Positions 44,281 through 54,595 of a stretch of 64,000 bases of DNA are shown here, in pieces. Position 1 is the stretch's first letter. Every line of letters begins with the position of its first letter. The stretch is from Candidatus Pantoea haifensis (GTDB lineage: Bacteria > Pseudomonadota > Gammaproteobacteria > Enterobacterales > Enterobacteriaceae). Both the position numbers and the translations under genes were made by a program. A model generated the notes under the pieces. It ran no database searches, had not been told where the DNA came from, and was given only the letters and a program-made list of their open reading frames with translations. The stretch covers positions 62,001 through 126,000 of the forward strand of contig JAGTWN010000008.1 of NCBI GenBank assembly GCA_018842655.1, given 5' to 3'.

Positions 44281-45054
44281 GTTCTCTGTATGCTTTACGA
44301 CGGCATGAGGCAGGCGCATACGTTTCGCTGACCAACCCGCATCGTAGCCGCGACTTTACCCGTGGCATGGGCATTCTGACCAAAACGGATAAGGTGGATG
44401 CTTATATGCTGGTCTGTTATGCCTTGCTGAAATAGCCGTACCGTTGGGTCCCGCCTTCTGCTGAAGTCAGGCATCTCAGCGCGCTTCTTCGCCGTCGCGA
44501 CGCATTGCTGGGTGACGCTGTACGCGAGGAAAACCGGCTGGAAAAATATCAGCATACGCAAACACCACCTGACGTCATCAGCTCATGTATGCGCATGGTT
44601 AAGTTTCTGCGTGAAGAGGTAAAAGCCACCGGGCAGCTAGTCACGGCTCATATCAAAGAGCACAAAGCGCTGCAGCAGGATTATGACCATTCCGACTGTG
44701 GGCCCGAAGCTGGGCATGTATATGCTGGTCGTGCTGCGCAGCCATAATTTTGAGTCAGCCGGCCAGGCGGCAGCTTTTATGGGCGTAGTATCCGTGGAAA
44801 AACGATCGGACACGTCTGTTCGCGGCAGAGCAAGAATATTAAAAATAGGATCTCCGCAGCTACGTGCGAAGCTTTACATGTCCGCCCTTTGTGCCAGACG
44901 CTGTAATACGCAAATGCGCAGCTTTTATGATGAACTCTGCCCGCGCGGTAAACCAAAAATGGTGGCAATCGGGGCAGTTATGCGAAAGCTGATTTACTGC
45001 TGCTACGGCGTTCTGCGTACCGGAACAGCTTTCGAAAACTCACCGGAACCGTAA
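44281..45054 (+). mobile_element. IS110-family transposase remnant
   Basis: Degraded DEDD-type transposase. Recognisable pieces in order are VSLTNPHRSRDFTRGMGILT, TKTDKVDAYMLVCYALL, an in-frame TAG near 44429, RWVPPSAEVRHLSALLRRRD, then a coiled region (REEVKATGQLVTAHIKEH). The C-terminal transposase_20 domain follows: TIPTVGPKLGMYMLVVLRSH, FESAGQAAAFMGVVSVEKRS, SPQLRAKLYMSALCARR and KLIYCCYGVLRTG. Frames change at least twice and the N-terminal catalytic part is missing. IS110 elements lack terminal inverted repeats and I cannot define the ends. The element is dead. Confidence 0.85.
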
Positions 45055-45478
45055 GAGGTGAAGCTGAAGATGGAATACCGCCAGGCAAGCAGACCCATCT
45101 TTTTCCGGCTGACGTCATTGTCGCCACTGCTCGTATAGTGGCGAACAGTGATATCTGACCCGCGGCAGTTATAAGCCATGGTGCTTACCTCTTTCCTGAG
45201 ACACAGGACAAGGGAGGTGACAAGTAATATGCAGGTCCGCTTTGAGGAAAAACGAGACGGGATAAGGTTGCTCAACAACACACAACAAATTACACGGCAA
45301 AGAAGATTTGTGCCCAGTGAAACACCGAACCAGCCCACGCTCCGAACATACAGGATCCGAAACGCCAGAAACGGATAACGGGCTGGGAAAGGACCTCATA
45401 AAATCTGAGTCATCAGTTAAAGCTTAACGTTGACAAAAAATTTCAGAAACTGCTTTATCGCAGCGTCAGCGTCTGGCT
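45055..45478. other. Intergenic, no gene recognised
   Basis: Possible 3' flank of the IS110 element. Short overlapping frames on both strands (45003-45399) have no family resemblance. Nothing else is seen. Confidence 0.4.
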
Positions 45479-45856
45479 TCAATGTAACCCTGAAGTTTTG
45501 ACTTTACGCGGAATAACCTCCTTTTGATGAAATTGCCTGGGGCAGGACTTAATGGCACAGCACTGAATATAGGTACAGCGATCTTCTTCCAGATATTTCT
45601 CGCAGCCTGTATAGGCTTTCAAGGCGCCCCATGTGCTCTGAGTGTAAAAAATCATTTTTAATGCTCTGATTAAATTGACCGTTTCTTTGCCTTTAAACAT
45701 GAACTTACCTTTACTCAGAAGGATATGTTTTCCGGGTACCAGGTCAACATAATACTCATGCCAGACAATACGGTGAACATTATGAGTGTTCACGATCAAA
45801 GAAAAAGATGTATTAGATTCGGGACTGATAAGCGTCTCCAGTATATACCACTCCAT
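45479..45856 (-). CDS. Hypothetical cysteine-containing small protein (125 aa)
   Basis: An intact 125-aa frame with a very good ribosome-binding site (GAGGAGATAAT before ATG 45856). The N-terminal half is mixed beta (WYILETLISPESNTSFSLIV) and the C-terminal third holds five cysteines (YTGCEKYLEEDRC, IQCCAIKSC) that could bind metal. No signal peptide or membrane segment. I do not recognise the family. The strong start signal and AT-rich upstream region support a real gene. Confidence 0.6.
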   Translation of the reverse strand: MEWYILETLISPESNTSFSLIVNTHNVHRIVWHEYYVDLVPGKHILLSKGKFMFKGKETVNLIRALKMIFYTQSTWGALKAYTGCEKYLEEDRCTYIQCCAIKSCPRQFHQKEVIPRKVKTSGLH

Positions 45857-46741
45857 ATTATCTCCTCAGTTTGGCTGAGCGAGGAATTTATATCGAAATA
45901 ACCCGCATTTGAATTTTCAAAAGTAAAAAAATGCGAAAGGAAAAAATCGTTGTTTTTAACAAAAATTTAAATGTCACGACACACCTTGTCTTTTATTTTA
46001 AACAAAAAGCAGGGTCCCGCTTAATCAAGATGCGTGTATAAATAAACAGTAATTCATGAAGTTAAAATAAATTCTAATATATGAATATTGTTTAACTCAG
46101 ATTGATACTGCAAATAAAAATTATTATTAATTTTGATCTAAATCAAAAGAAACCAGCACGCCTTCCTGCGTTAACTTGATATATGACAAGTTTAATATTT
46201 ATTTATTTTCCTGCTGCAAAATAAAATGTGCCTGTTTTTCATTTTGAAACAGAAGAAACAATATTCGTTGCAAACAGTAAATTTATATTTACTGCCATAA
46301 TTAACAGGCGGTTAAGACGGAAATAACAAAGATTACAACCTGGCTGCTGAGTGTCTGATCGCTACCAGTGATGCAGGAGAATGCATGTGTCGTTAAAGGA
46401 TGCTGCCTTACATGCTGGGCTAAGAACGCTGTTTTGCTTCATAAAAAGCGTTTACATCGGTAGGTCAAATGCCGGAGCCCGCCTGCACATCCATTGTCTT
46501 AGTTGTACAGGCATGAGATTTACGTTTCCTCTACAGTCTTTCAGTTGACGTTATCCTTTATCACATCGCATCTGGCATAATTCTTGATTTATATTTTTTC
46601 ATCTATGTTTTACTCTTATTATTGCTGGCCTTAAATTCTGGATTTCGTTGTTTAATTCATTATTAATAAAGGTTTTTATTGTTGCACTTACTTTTTGCTT
46701 ATACGTTTAGCTTAAATTTTTTATTTTCCTGTTTTTCAAAT
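45857..46741. other. AT-rich intergenic region, about 0.9 kb
   Basis: One of the most AT-rich stretches in the window, with long A/T runs around 46060-46230 and 46550-46730. Stops occur in all frames. It could be an H-NS-silenced promoter zone. The right end merges into the conserved alkylsulfatase upstream region. Confidence 0.5.
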
Positions 46742-46890
46742 ATGCCGATTGCTTCGCAAATGACTTAAGCCAAAATGGTGAGTTAAATTTTTTATCTACA
46801 GCTATATCTAAATGTAACCGAGCTCACCCATTTCGCCATAAAATCTTGTCAGACATTAGGGAAGGCGCTGACAGGCCTCTTTGCTTTTAT
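46742..46890 (+). promoter_or_regulatory. Alkylsulfatase-type upstream region, retained before the truncated copy
   Basis: The 37 bases 46742-46778 match 63359-63323 (minus strand) at 32 positions, with TTCGCAA, TGACTTAAGCCAAA and TGG conserved. Resemblance continues down to about 46886 (CCATTTC-CCATAAA, then CAGGCCTCTT). At 63.3 kb the same region precedes the intact alkylsulfatase, so this is its promoter/operator copy. Confidence 0.75.
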
Positions 46891-46912
46891 GGCAACCTGC
46901 TTCAACCCGATG

Positions 46913-48075
46913 CGAAAAGCGCACCATCAACGGGCTGACCTACGATTTTATGATGGCACCCGGCTCGGAAGCGTCGGCGGAAATGCTCTGGTACATTGAA
47001 GAGAAGAAAACCATCCAGACCGCTGAAGACGTCACGCATACGCTGCACAACACCTACTCCCTGCGCGGCGCCAAAATCCGTGAGCCGCTGCCCTGGTCCA
47101 AATACATCAACGATGCCATCAACCGCTGGGGCGGCAAGGCCGAAGTGCTGATGGCGCAGCACCACTGGCCCACCTGGGGCAACGATAACGTTAACAAGTT
47201 AATGAAGAGTCAGCGCGACCTGTATCGCTACATCAACGACCAGACCCTGCGCCTGGCGAACCAGGGCTACACCCGCGATGAAATCGCGGCCATGTTCAAG
47301 CTACCGCCGTCACTGGCAAACACCTGGGCGAACCGCGGCTACTACGGCTCGATCAGCCACGACGTCAAGGCGACCTACGTGCTCAATCTGGGCTGGTTTG
47401 ACGGCAACCCGGCCACCCTTGACGAGCTGCCGCCGGAAGAGGGAGCGAAAAAGTTCGTCGAGTATATGGGCGGGGTGGAAGCCATCCTGCAGAAGGCAAA
47501 AGCGGACTATGACAAAGGCAACTTCCGCTGGGTGGCGCAGATCGTCAGCAAGGTGGTTTTCGCCGATCCCAATAACCGGGCGGCGCGCGAGCTGGAAGCC
47601 GACGCGCTGGAGCAGCTGGGCTATCAGGCGGAGTCCGGCCCGTGGCGCAACTTCTATCTGACCGGCGCGCAGGAACTCAGAGGCGGCGTGAAGCAGCTGC
47701 CGACGCCGAACACCGCCAGCCCGGACACGGTCCGCTCCATGACGCCAGAAATGTTCTTCGACTATCTGGCACTGCACGTCAACGGTGAAAAGGCGGCCAG
47801 CCTGAAGTCCGTGCTGAACGTGGATTTTGGCGGCGAGGATAGGGTATCTGGAAAACGGCGTGCTGAACCATACCGCGGGGGTCAGAGATGACAATGCGGA
47901 CGCCGGCATCAGCATGTCCCGCGAAACCATGAACAAAATCCTGCTCCGGGAAGAGACGCTGAAGCAGGCGCAGGATAAGGGCGAAGTGCAGATTACCGGC
48001 AATGCGCAGAAGGTAGACGAGCTGCTGGGCTGTCTCGACAAGTTCGACTTCTGGTTCAATATCGTCACACCCTGA
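46913..48075 (+). pseudogene. Alkylsulfatase (SdsA1/BDS1 type), lacking the first 268 codons
   Basis: A second copy of the alkylsulfatase encoded at 61200-63176. Homology starts at EKRTINGLTYDFMMAPGSEA, equal to residue 269 of the intact copy, and runs nearly to the end (FDFWFNIVTP at 48075). There is a frame change and small deletion near 47836 (VDFGGED to YLENGVLNHTAG). The metallo-beta-lactamase part with HxHxDH is missing, so it cannot hydrolyse sulfate esters. The dimerisation and SCP2-like C-terminal parts are preserved. The retained promoter region ends some 25 bp before, which shows an internal deletion. The inverted copies could recombine. Confidence 0.9.
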
Positions 48076-48149
48076 TCGTCTGTTCCCCCTGCGTCTGTAT
48101 AAGCAGGGGAGTTCAGCCGGCTTGTTTCATCGGAATAGCGGAAGCGGAT

Positions 48150-48513
48150 ATGCGCCTGATTTCATTCACCCTGTTTATGGCGGTTCTTTCCACGATGCGG
48201 CCGATGCCGGAGACCCATCCGGGGTGCCGCGCAGGCCAATAGCCCGCTGGCCAGTATGACCGCTTTCAACATGCAAAATTATTATATTGATGACGTCAGC
48301 GAATCAGATAAAGAGGCAAATCAGTTCTGGCTGCGCTACGCCCAGCCTTTTTCGATCGGCGAGAGCAACTGGCTGCTGCACCCTCACAGCGACACCCAAG
48401 CAATTAGTTACAGCACCCATATACCCGCCACAAAGATACCGGCCCTGCGGGCCGGGCGGCGGCGGCTGGTCAGGGGGCAACCGGGCTGCAGGTCCGGCGC
48501 CGGTCCGGGTTGA
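48150..48513 (+). pseudogene. Fragment of an exported, porin/transporter-like protein
   Basis: A signal-peptide-like start at ATG 48150 ([16 protein letters not shown]) changes frame near 48235, then reads [20 protein letters not shown] and [20 protein letters not shown], ending after NWLLHPHS where coherent sequence stops. The pattern ([19 protein letters not shown]) is that of a small outer-membrane transporter of unknown function. The remaining 3' part is replaced by GC-rich DNA. It directly follows the truncated alkylsulfatase, so the two may once have formed an operon. Confidence 0.6.
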
Positions 48514-48690
48514 GACGGGCTCCGGGGTTCAGGTCCGGCCCGGATGGGGTTAAAGGGAGGTGTTAATGGATGATGTAACTATAAAGGCGGTCTGTTCTGC
48601 TGCGCGCCCGGCTCTCCCGCCTTTCCCGCTGCCCGGTGCGCCTCCCGGCCTGTGCCGGAATGGCCCGCTCCGGCGGGCAGACCGCTCCCC
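48439..48690. other. GC-rich block with palindromes and short repeats
   Basis: A sharp change in composition. CCGGCCC-TGC-GGGCCGG (48439-48455) is a perfect hairpin, and variants of CAGGTCCGG followed by CCGG recur near 48490 and 48530. A further GC-rich segment covers 48597-48690. No protein is convincing. Confidence 0.5.
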
Positions 48691-48818
48691 TGCCCCGCCA
48701 TCCCAGGAATTTTCTCAATTGCTTTCCGGCTAATTCGCAGGCGCGGCTGTTATTGATTTTGATCAACTCTCCGTGCCCGGTTCAGGCACACCATCTGCTT
48801 ACTTTCTGACCTGTGGAG

Positions 48819-49422
48819 ATGTCTGCTTTGTTTACTTCAGCTTCTGTTGTCTGCCGTATGACCGATGTCTTACCTGCCACGCTCAGCTCCTGGCAGTCCG
48901 CATCCCTGATTACCCCCTTCCGGTGAAGGCTACAGCGAATCCCAGATAACCCAGATCCGGGTCGTCCGCGCCCTGACCTCATCGGGTGACACCCTCAGCG
49001 AGCTCCGCACCCTGCTCAGCGACTCATGGCACTACCGGCCCAGCGGCTGGGCGTTTCGCAGGCAGGAACTGGTCTTTCAGCTGGTCTCCGGAACCGATGA
49101 AACGCGCGCCTGCTACCTGTGGGAGCTTTACACCAGCTACAGTCCGGAAGATGTCATCACTTATTTACTCAGGCCGCTGGCCGGCTGGCTGTGCCGGGAG
49201 GACAAACACATTTTACGGGCGCGCGGTATAAAATGTCTGCTCAGCCATACGCAACGGCTGCTGAAAACCGGCCAGGGTACAGAACACATCAGGCCACTGC
49301 TGAAGATAATGACACAGCTGAAGCATTATCCTTCAGCTACCGCCTGTCGACGATCATCCGTCCGCCACGGCGTTGTTAGTCGCCCGGTTGCTCATCAGAG
49401 CTTACCGGTGATGCACTCGTGA
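48819..49422 (+). CDS. MerR-like HTH regulator (about 200 aa, one shift)
   Basis: A regulator-like protein visible only across a one-base insertion near 48915. The N-terminus (MSALFTSASVVCRMTDVLPA, TLSSWQSASLITP) and the continuation GEGYSESQITQIRVVRALTS with SGDTLSELRTLL follow the MerR HTH pattern (recognition helix, wing, second helix). The remaining 120 residues (WAFRRQELVFQLVSGTDET, YLWELYTSYSPEDVITYLLR) are helical and not a known ligand domain to me. Stop at 49422. The start is uncertain: ATG 48819 has GGAG immediately before it, and GTG 48813 is possible. DNA binding is inference from the motif. Confidence 0.6.
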
Positions 49423-50137
49423 AATCAGCGGGCGGGCCATCTCGTGCTGGCTATGGATGGCCAATAACCGACACCGCTTCTTTACTGCTGCGTTCACCCG
49501 GCGCGCAAAATAGATCGACAACCTCACAGCCGGGGCAGCCTTTTAACCTCAAACGGGGTTTCAAAGGATGTGCGGTAACAGAATTGACGCACCCTGGAAT
49601 GGCAGTTTAGTAAACGTTACGCATGACGTAGCCCTTTCAGGCCGGTGCAGCGCAGGCAACAACTGTCACAAATAAAGTCTTCCTTTTTATTCATCCCGGA
49701 AAGTTAACCGGAACCCCTGTTTTTTTGTTTTTTTCTTACTGACAGAATTCAGGACGGTTTTGCCGGTAGTGCAGTATCAGGCAGGTATAAATCCTTAAAG
49801 AGCAGAATTTGTGCTCATCAGATGTACTGGCTATCCTGTAAATGAAATGTTCATTATCTCTATATGAACCACTAATACCCTGTGTAATAACGGCAGCTGA
49901 GGTTTTGGGCCTTATGAGTCCTGCTATTTGATCTGCGGAAGGCGCTTCGACGAGAGGATACCTGTCGGGCAACGTAAATAACATTGCATGCGCTCCCTGT
50001 AAGGCCTGTTCCGGGCATCACACAGACTGTGCTCATCTCTCTTCCGGCACGCCACTTTCGCATCTGGCAACATCAATGACTTGTAAACATGGGACTCTCA
50101 TACGTGGCTCTGTCGTCAGCGCCAATGTGAGGCAAAT
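49423..50137. other. Intergenic, about 0.7 kb, no gene recognised
   Basis: Open frames on both strands are short and without family resemblance. The region lies in the decayed zone and may contain unrecognisable remnants. Confidence 0.4.
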
Positions 50138-51165
50138 ATGAATAATAAACCCGCCTGTACCGGCCGTGGCAGGCCCGAAAACCTTGGATCAGATACAGCA
50201 AGTGCCGCTGCGTTCCAGCATAATGTTGTCAGAAATCTTATCTGCCGGCAGGCCCGTTATCCCTATATCGCAACAACCGGTACTTGCCTGGACGGTCCGG
50301 GACCGCATGCTGGTGCGCTGAACGGCATCCATTCAAAACTATGCACTTCTCCATGTGAAGGTGGCCTGTTTTCTCAGCGAAGTTTCTGATTGGCACACAG
50401 CTGGGCTGTAATTTACTGAGCCTGGGGGCCTTGAAAGCGAGGCGCGGAAAGCCATGCGCGTGCTCGGGCAGGATCTTGATGTGTTACTTGAAGTTGAGGA
50501 AGAGCAAGGCCTCGGTAATGGTGGCCTGGGAAGGTTAGCAGCCTGCTATCTTGACTCATTAGCAACGGTAGAAATACCCGCGATTGGCTATGGCATTCGT
50601 TACGAGTTCGGCATTTTCGATCAAGAGATTGTTGACGGCTGACAGGTGGAGCGCGCCGATAACTGGCTGAAAATGGGTACTTCCTGGGAAATCTGCCGAC
50701 CTGATATCAGCTTTTATCTCTGCTTCGGCGGCTTTACGCAGATGCTGCACGATGAGCAGGGTAAGCTGCGCGTGCGCTGGACACCGGCCAGGCAGGTAAA
50801 GGGCATGGCCTGTGATGTGCGTGTACAGGGTTATCGCGTGAATACCTGCAACGTGTTGCGGCTCTGGAAGAGTGAAGCGGTGCAATCATTCGATTTTGAG
50901 GACTTCAAAGCGGGTGACTACTACCAGGCGGTGGAGGAAAAAGTGGTTTCTGAGACGCTTTTAAAGGTGCTCTAACCGAATGGCGAACCTGAGAGTGGCA
51001 AGCGCCTGCGCCTTGCTCAGCAATATTTCTACGTCTCGTGCTCTTTGCAGGACATGCTACGCCTGATGGACGACAGCCATTCACCCGTTGAGCATTTTGC
51101 AGAACGTGTGCGATTTTATCTGAGCAGCAGAAGTACCTGCATGGTAAGCACGAGCGTTATAAATG
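50138..51165 (+). pseudogene. Glycogen/alpha-glucan phosphorylase remnant
   Basis: A decayed 5' half of a GT35 phosphorylase, which releases glucose-1-phosphate from alpha-glucan. From ATG 50138 the pieces read AAAFQHNVVRNLICRQARYP, AWTVRDRMLVR with a TGA at 50319 where Trp is expected, [15 protein letters not shown], and [20 protein letters not shown]. Next come [18 protein letters not shown] with a second TGA (50640) replacing Trp, VQGYRVNTCNVLRLWK, a TAA (50973) replacing Tyr, and LAQQYFYVSCSLQDMLRL. Coherence ends near 51150; the PLP-binding C-terminal half is absent. The multiple stops make it a true pseudogene. Confidence 0.88.
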
Positions 51166-51447
51166 ATATCCGCTGAGAAATTATTTACAGGCGATCTCAG
51201 GTAATCCACAGCGAAGCCATATAATTTGCAGCATTAAGAAGTTAAATGCTTTATAACTTTTAGAGGGAAATAAACAGACTCTTTACAGTTACGTAAAATA
51301 TTTCCGCTATATAAAAATAATTTCCATATCTTGCCCTTCTGGTTCGTGAAGAGAATAATTATTAAGCATGCTGCCTGATAAATATCTTATAATTCATATT
51401 GAACTTAACTGGCTTTGCATTATCAACCCTCTCACGAGGGGTGAAAA

Positions 51448-51761
51448 ATGATTCTTTCACAAAGGCTTTGCTTAGCTATGCTTTTTTAACGCTCTCCGGT
51501 TGTTCTTCAAAAGTCGCAGAAAAGAATCAGTATTCAGGTTTTATAAGTGATTACTCTGACTTACGAACTGTTGAGATCACATCAGGTCATCAGGTACTAC
51601 GCTGGGTCTCTCCCGACTATCGCCTGAGCAATTATAAAGATATCTACATATCACCCGTCATCTATTTTCCTTCTCCTGTGCCGGACAGCCGGGTTAGCGC
51701 AGCTACGCTTGCACAAATTCGGTTATATACAGAGCAGCGCCTTAAAAGTGCGGTCAGTTGA
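51448..51761 (+). pseudogene. DUF3313 lipoprotein, N-terminal part (frameshift and 3' truncation)
   Basis: The start of a DUF3313 lipoprotein. The signal begins at ATG 51448 behind GAGGGG (MILSQRLCLAMLF) and needs one T in the run near 51486 to give LTLSGCSS, a lipobox with the lipidated cysteine. It continues KVAEKNQYSGFISDYSDLRT, VLRWVSPDYRLSNYKDIYIS and PVIYFPSPVPDSRVSAATLA and stops at 51761. Family members are about 220 aa, so roughly half is missing. The end coincides with the 5' break of the marC fragment, so one deletion probably joined the two genes. Confidence 0.8.
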
Positions 51762-52123
51762 CTGATGGGCTTATCAAAGCTGATAAACAGAAGTCCGGGC
51801 CCGGAACCAGCATTGCTTTTGTCCCTCTGGCCATGCCTGCCAGCCTCGGCCCCGGAACGATTGCCATGTTAGTCAGCTCTGCGTCTACGCTGCGGCATGG
51901 AGATGAATTTCCTGCGTGGGTAATCATAGCGGCACCACCGCTTATCTTTCTGGTGGTGGCTGTGATTGCCTGGAGCGCGCTTCGTAGCACAGACAGCATC
52001 ATGCGGCTGACAGGGAAAGCCGGTATTGACGCTATATCCCGTCTGATGGGGTTTTTGCTGGTCTGCATGGGCGTGCAGTTTGTGATTAATGGTGTACTTG
52101 AAATTGTTTTTCCCTATCAGTAA
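51754..52123 (+). pseudogene. marC: MarC-family membrane protein, C-terminal part
   Basis: The last 120 residues of a MarC/UPF0056 inner-membrane protein (full length about 220). Visible blocks are [59 protein letters not shown] and [14 protein letters not shown]. The first three membrane segments are absent. The coding sequence starts at the deletion junction with the DUF3313 gene. Function of MarC is not established. No ribosome-binding site of its own is seen. Confidence 0.82.
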
Positions 52124-52952
52124 AAGCCCTGTTTTCCTGCACTTATATCCATGGCGTTAGCAAAAAGCTTTTGCAGATCTGTTTGCAGTCAATATCTTCT
52201 ATTGTTGTTTTCCGTCGACAGTTCCGGAACGGATTTTGCACACTTCGTTGATGCCAGCACACTGAGGGGCGGGAGATAATTTACGAAGGTGCCAGGGTTG
52301 TTTATGCTAAAGCAACCCTTCAGGTCACGCTTTTGGGCGCTTATTCTACTTTGCTGTGCCATGCCCCCTGGGATATCCCTGTCCAGCTGCCCTTGCGGGG
52401 CCTGAACATTATCTACGGCCACGGTTAAATCAGCCTGAGTTTTTTGCTCCGGGCCAGGTAACGATCTTTTTCTAACCGGGAAGTGAATGAGGAAAAAGAC
52501 AGTCTTTAATTCATTGCCTGTTTTTACATAACGCTAATTTATCTATACCTGTCGTAAATTTCATAACAGAGATGGAAACAGTAAAGTATATGCCTGATCA
52601 AACTCGTTACTGTTTACGGCGAGGCCTTGCTGTTTTTAAATTGTTCTTCAGTGTCTGGCCTGATTCCTGAAAGATTCACTATACTGCCTGAATCAGAGAG
52701 TAACTCTTCCTTTGCTTACAGAAAAAACAGGTTCGGGCTTGTTTAATAATTTTCCTGAAATGGCATCACGCCATAACTGTTAATGTTTTCAAATTTTTTA
52801 ACAGAGTTCTAAAAAAACTGTCAGTTTTAGCTAAAAATTTTCAGGGCTACACTGGCGAGTTGAAATAATGATTCAGACAATGGCTGCAAAACAGAACCTC
52901 ATCACGCCTGTAATTAACGTCAATTAAAACAGTTATTTTAAGGAGCTGCGCC
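52124..52952. other. Intergenic, about 0.8 kb, one hairpin
   Basis: AGGGTTG (52294-52300) and CAACCCT (52313-52319) form a 7-bp stem. The right half (52500-52900) is AT-rich and should hold the pqiB promoter. No gene is supported. Confidence 0.45.
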
Positions 52953-54595
52953 TTGTCAGAAAAGAATAATGGCATCGCCAGAGTAGAAAAGATTAAACGC
53001 TGGTCACCGGTGTGGATTATTCCGCTCGTAACCCTGCTGATTGGCGGGTGGATTTTATTTTACCATTTCAGCCATCAGGGGCCATTAGTCATATTGATTA
53101 CTGAAAATGCAGAAGGCATTGAAGCAGGAAAAACAGCGATCAAGAATCGCAGTATTGACGTGGGCCTGGTCGAAAGCGCAGTTCTGACTGACAATCTCCG
53201 TTACGTTGAGATCAGAGCGCGTCTGCATACTGGTATGGAAAAAATGCTTCATGGCAACAGCGTTTTTGGGTAGTGAAACCACAAATCGGTCGTGAAGGGG
53301 TTACCGGCCTCGGGACGTTGCTGTCGGGAGCCTATATTGAACTGCAGCCCGGCACAGAGGGTAAACAGCCGGAGCAGTATACGCTTTTAGATTCACCACC
53401 GCTGGCACCGACCAATGCAAAAGGTATACATATTACCCTTAACAGCGAAAAAGCTGGCCAGCTCACCGCCGGTGATCCGGTGCTGTTCCGGGGATACCGC
53501 GTGGGCACGGTAGAAACCAGCCAGTTTGATACAGATAAACGCAAGATGACTTATCAGCTTTTTATCACTTCACCTTATGATCGTCTCGTGACCACTAATG
53601 TGCGCTTCTGGAAAGACAGTGGTATCGCTGTTGAAATGTCTGCCTCTGGTATGCGGGTTGAAATGGGATCACTTACCACGCTGTTCAGCGGGGGTGTCAG
53701 CTTTGACTTACCCAACGGCTGGGATCTGGGCCAGATTGCCGGGAACAAAGCGGAATATCATCTTTTCGACGATCCGGCTGCCATCCAGAACTCCCGCTAT
53801 ACACAGCATCTTGATTTCCTGATGTTTTTTACCGACTCTGTGCGAGGCCTGCAGGCGGGCGCGCCCGTGGAATTTAGGGGAATACGCCTGGGTACCGTTG
53901 CGCAGGTGCCCTTCTTTTTGCCGGGTGTTACTCAGGATCTTCAGACTAACTACCGCGTGCCCGTGTTAATCCGTATCGAACCCGAACGCTTTATCAAAGG
54001 GATGGGCAAGAATTTTGATCTTGAGCAACGGCTCCAGCTGGGTAAAAAGCGCGGGCTGAGGGCCACGCTGAAAACCGGTAATCTGATCTCAGGCTCGCTT
54101 TATATTGATGTGGACTTTTATGACAACCTGGGCGCTTATGACGGGCCGGAAGAAATCGCCGGGTACAAGATTATCCCCACGACGAGCAGCGGGCTGAACC
54201 AGATTCAGCAGAAGCTGGTTGCTACCCTTGATAAAATCAATAGCCTGCCGCTGGATCCCGTGTTTGCTGAAGCGACCGGCACGTTGAAAGAAAGCCGATT
54301 CACGCTGATTGAACTGCAAAAAACGCTGAAGCATGTTAATCAGTTCACTGCCAGTCCTGCGATGAAAACACTGCCGGAAGATATGCAGCAAACCTTACGT
54401 GAACTGAACCGCAGCATGAAAGGCCTGCAACCGGGTTCGCCTGCCTACATCAAACTGGTTGGCGATATGCAACGCCTTGATCAGGTTTTGCGGGAATTGC
54501 AGCCTGTGCTGAAGACGCTGAACCAAAAAAGCAATGCGCTTATTTTGGAAGCTGAGCCAGGCCAGGATCCGCAGCCAGTGAGGGCGAAACGGTGA
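52953..54595 (+). CDS. pqiB: PqiB-type intermembrane lipid transport protein (TTG start, one frameshift)
   Basis: An MCE-domain protein of about 547 aa. PqiB forms a periplasm-spanning tube for lipid transport between the membranes. The start is TTG 52953 behind AAGGAG (SEKNNGIARVEKIKRWSPVW), followed by one membrane helix (IIPLVTLLIGGWILFYHF). One T is missing near 53269 (HGNSVFWVVKPQIGREG). Three MCE repeats follow (GHITLNSE-like KGIHITLNSEKAGQLTAGDP; DSVRGLQAGAPVEFRGIRLG) and then the C-terminal coiled needle (LRELNRSMKGLQPGSPAYIK). The partner genes pqiA and pqiC are not adjacent, so it is an orphan copy. Confidence 0.92.

Noticed and set aside
47310-48068. Long minus-strand frame opposite the truncated alkylsulfatase
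   Set aside because: Shadow of a GC-rich coding region; the same kind of antisense frame occurs opposite the intact copy.
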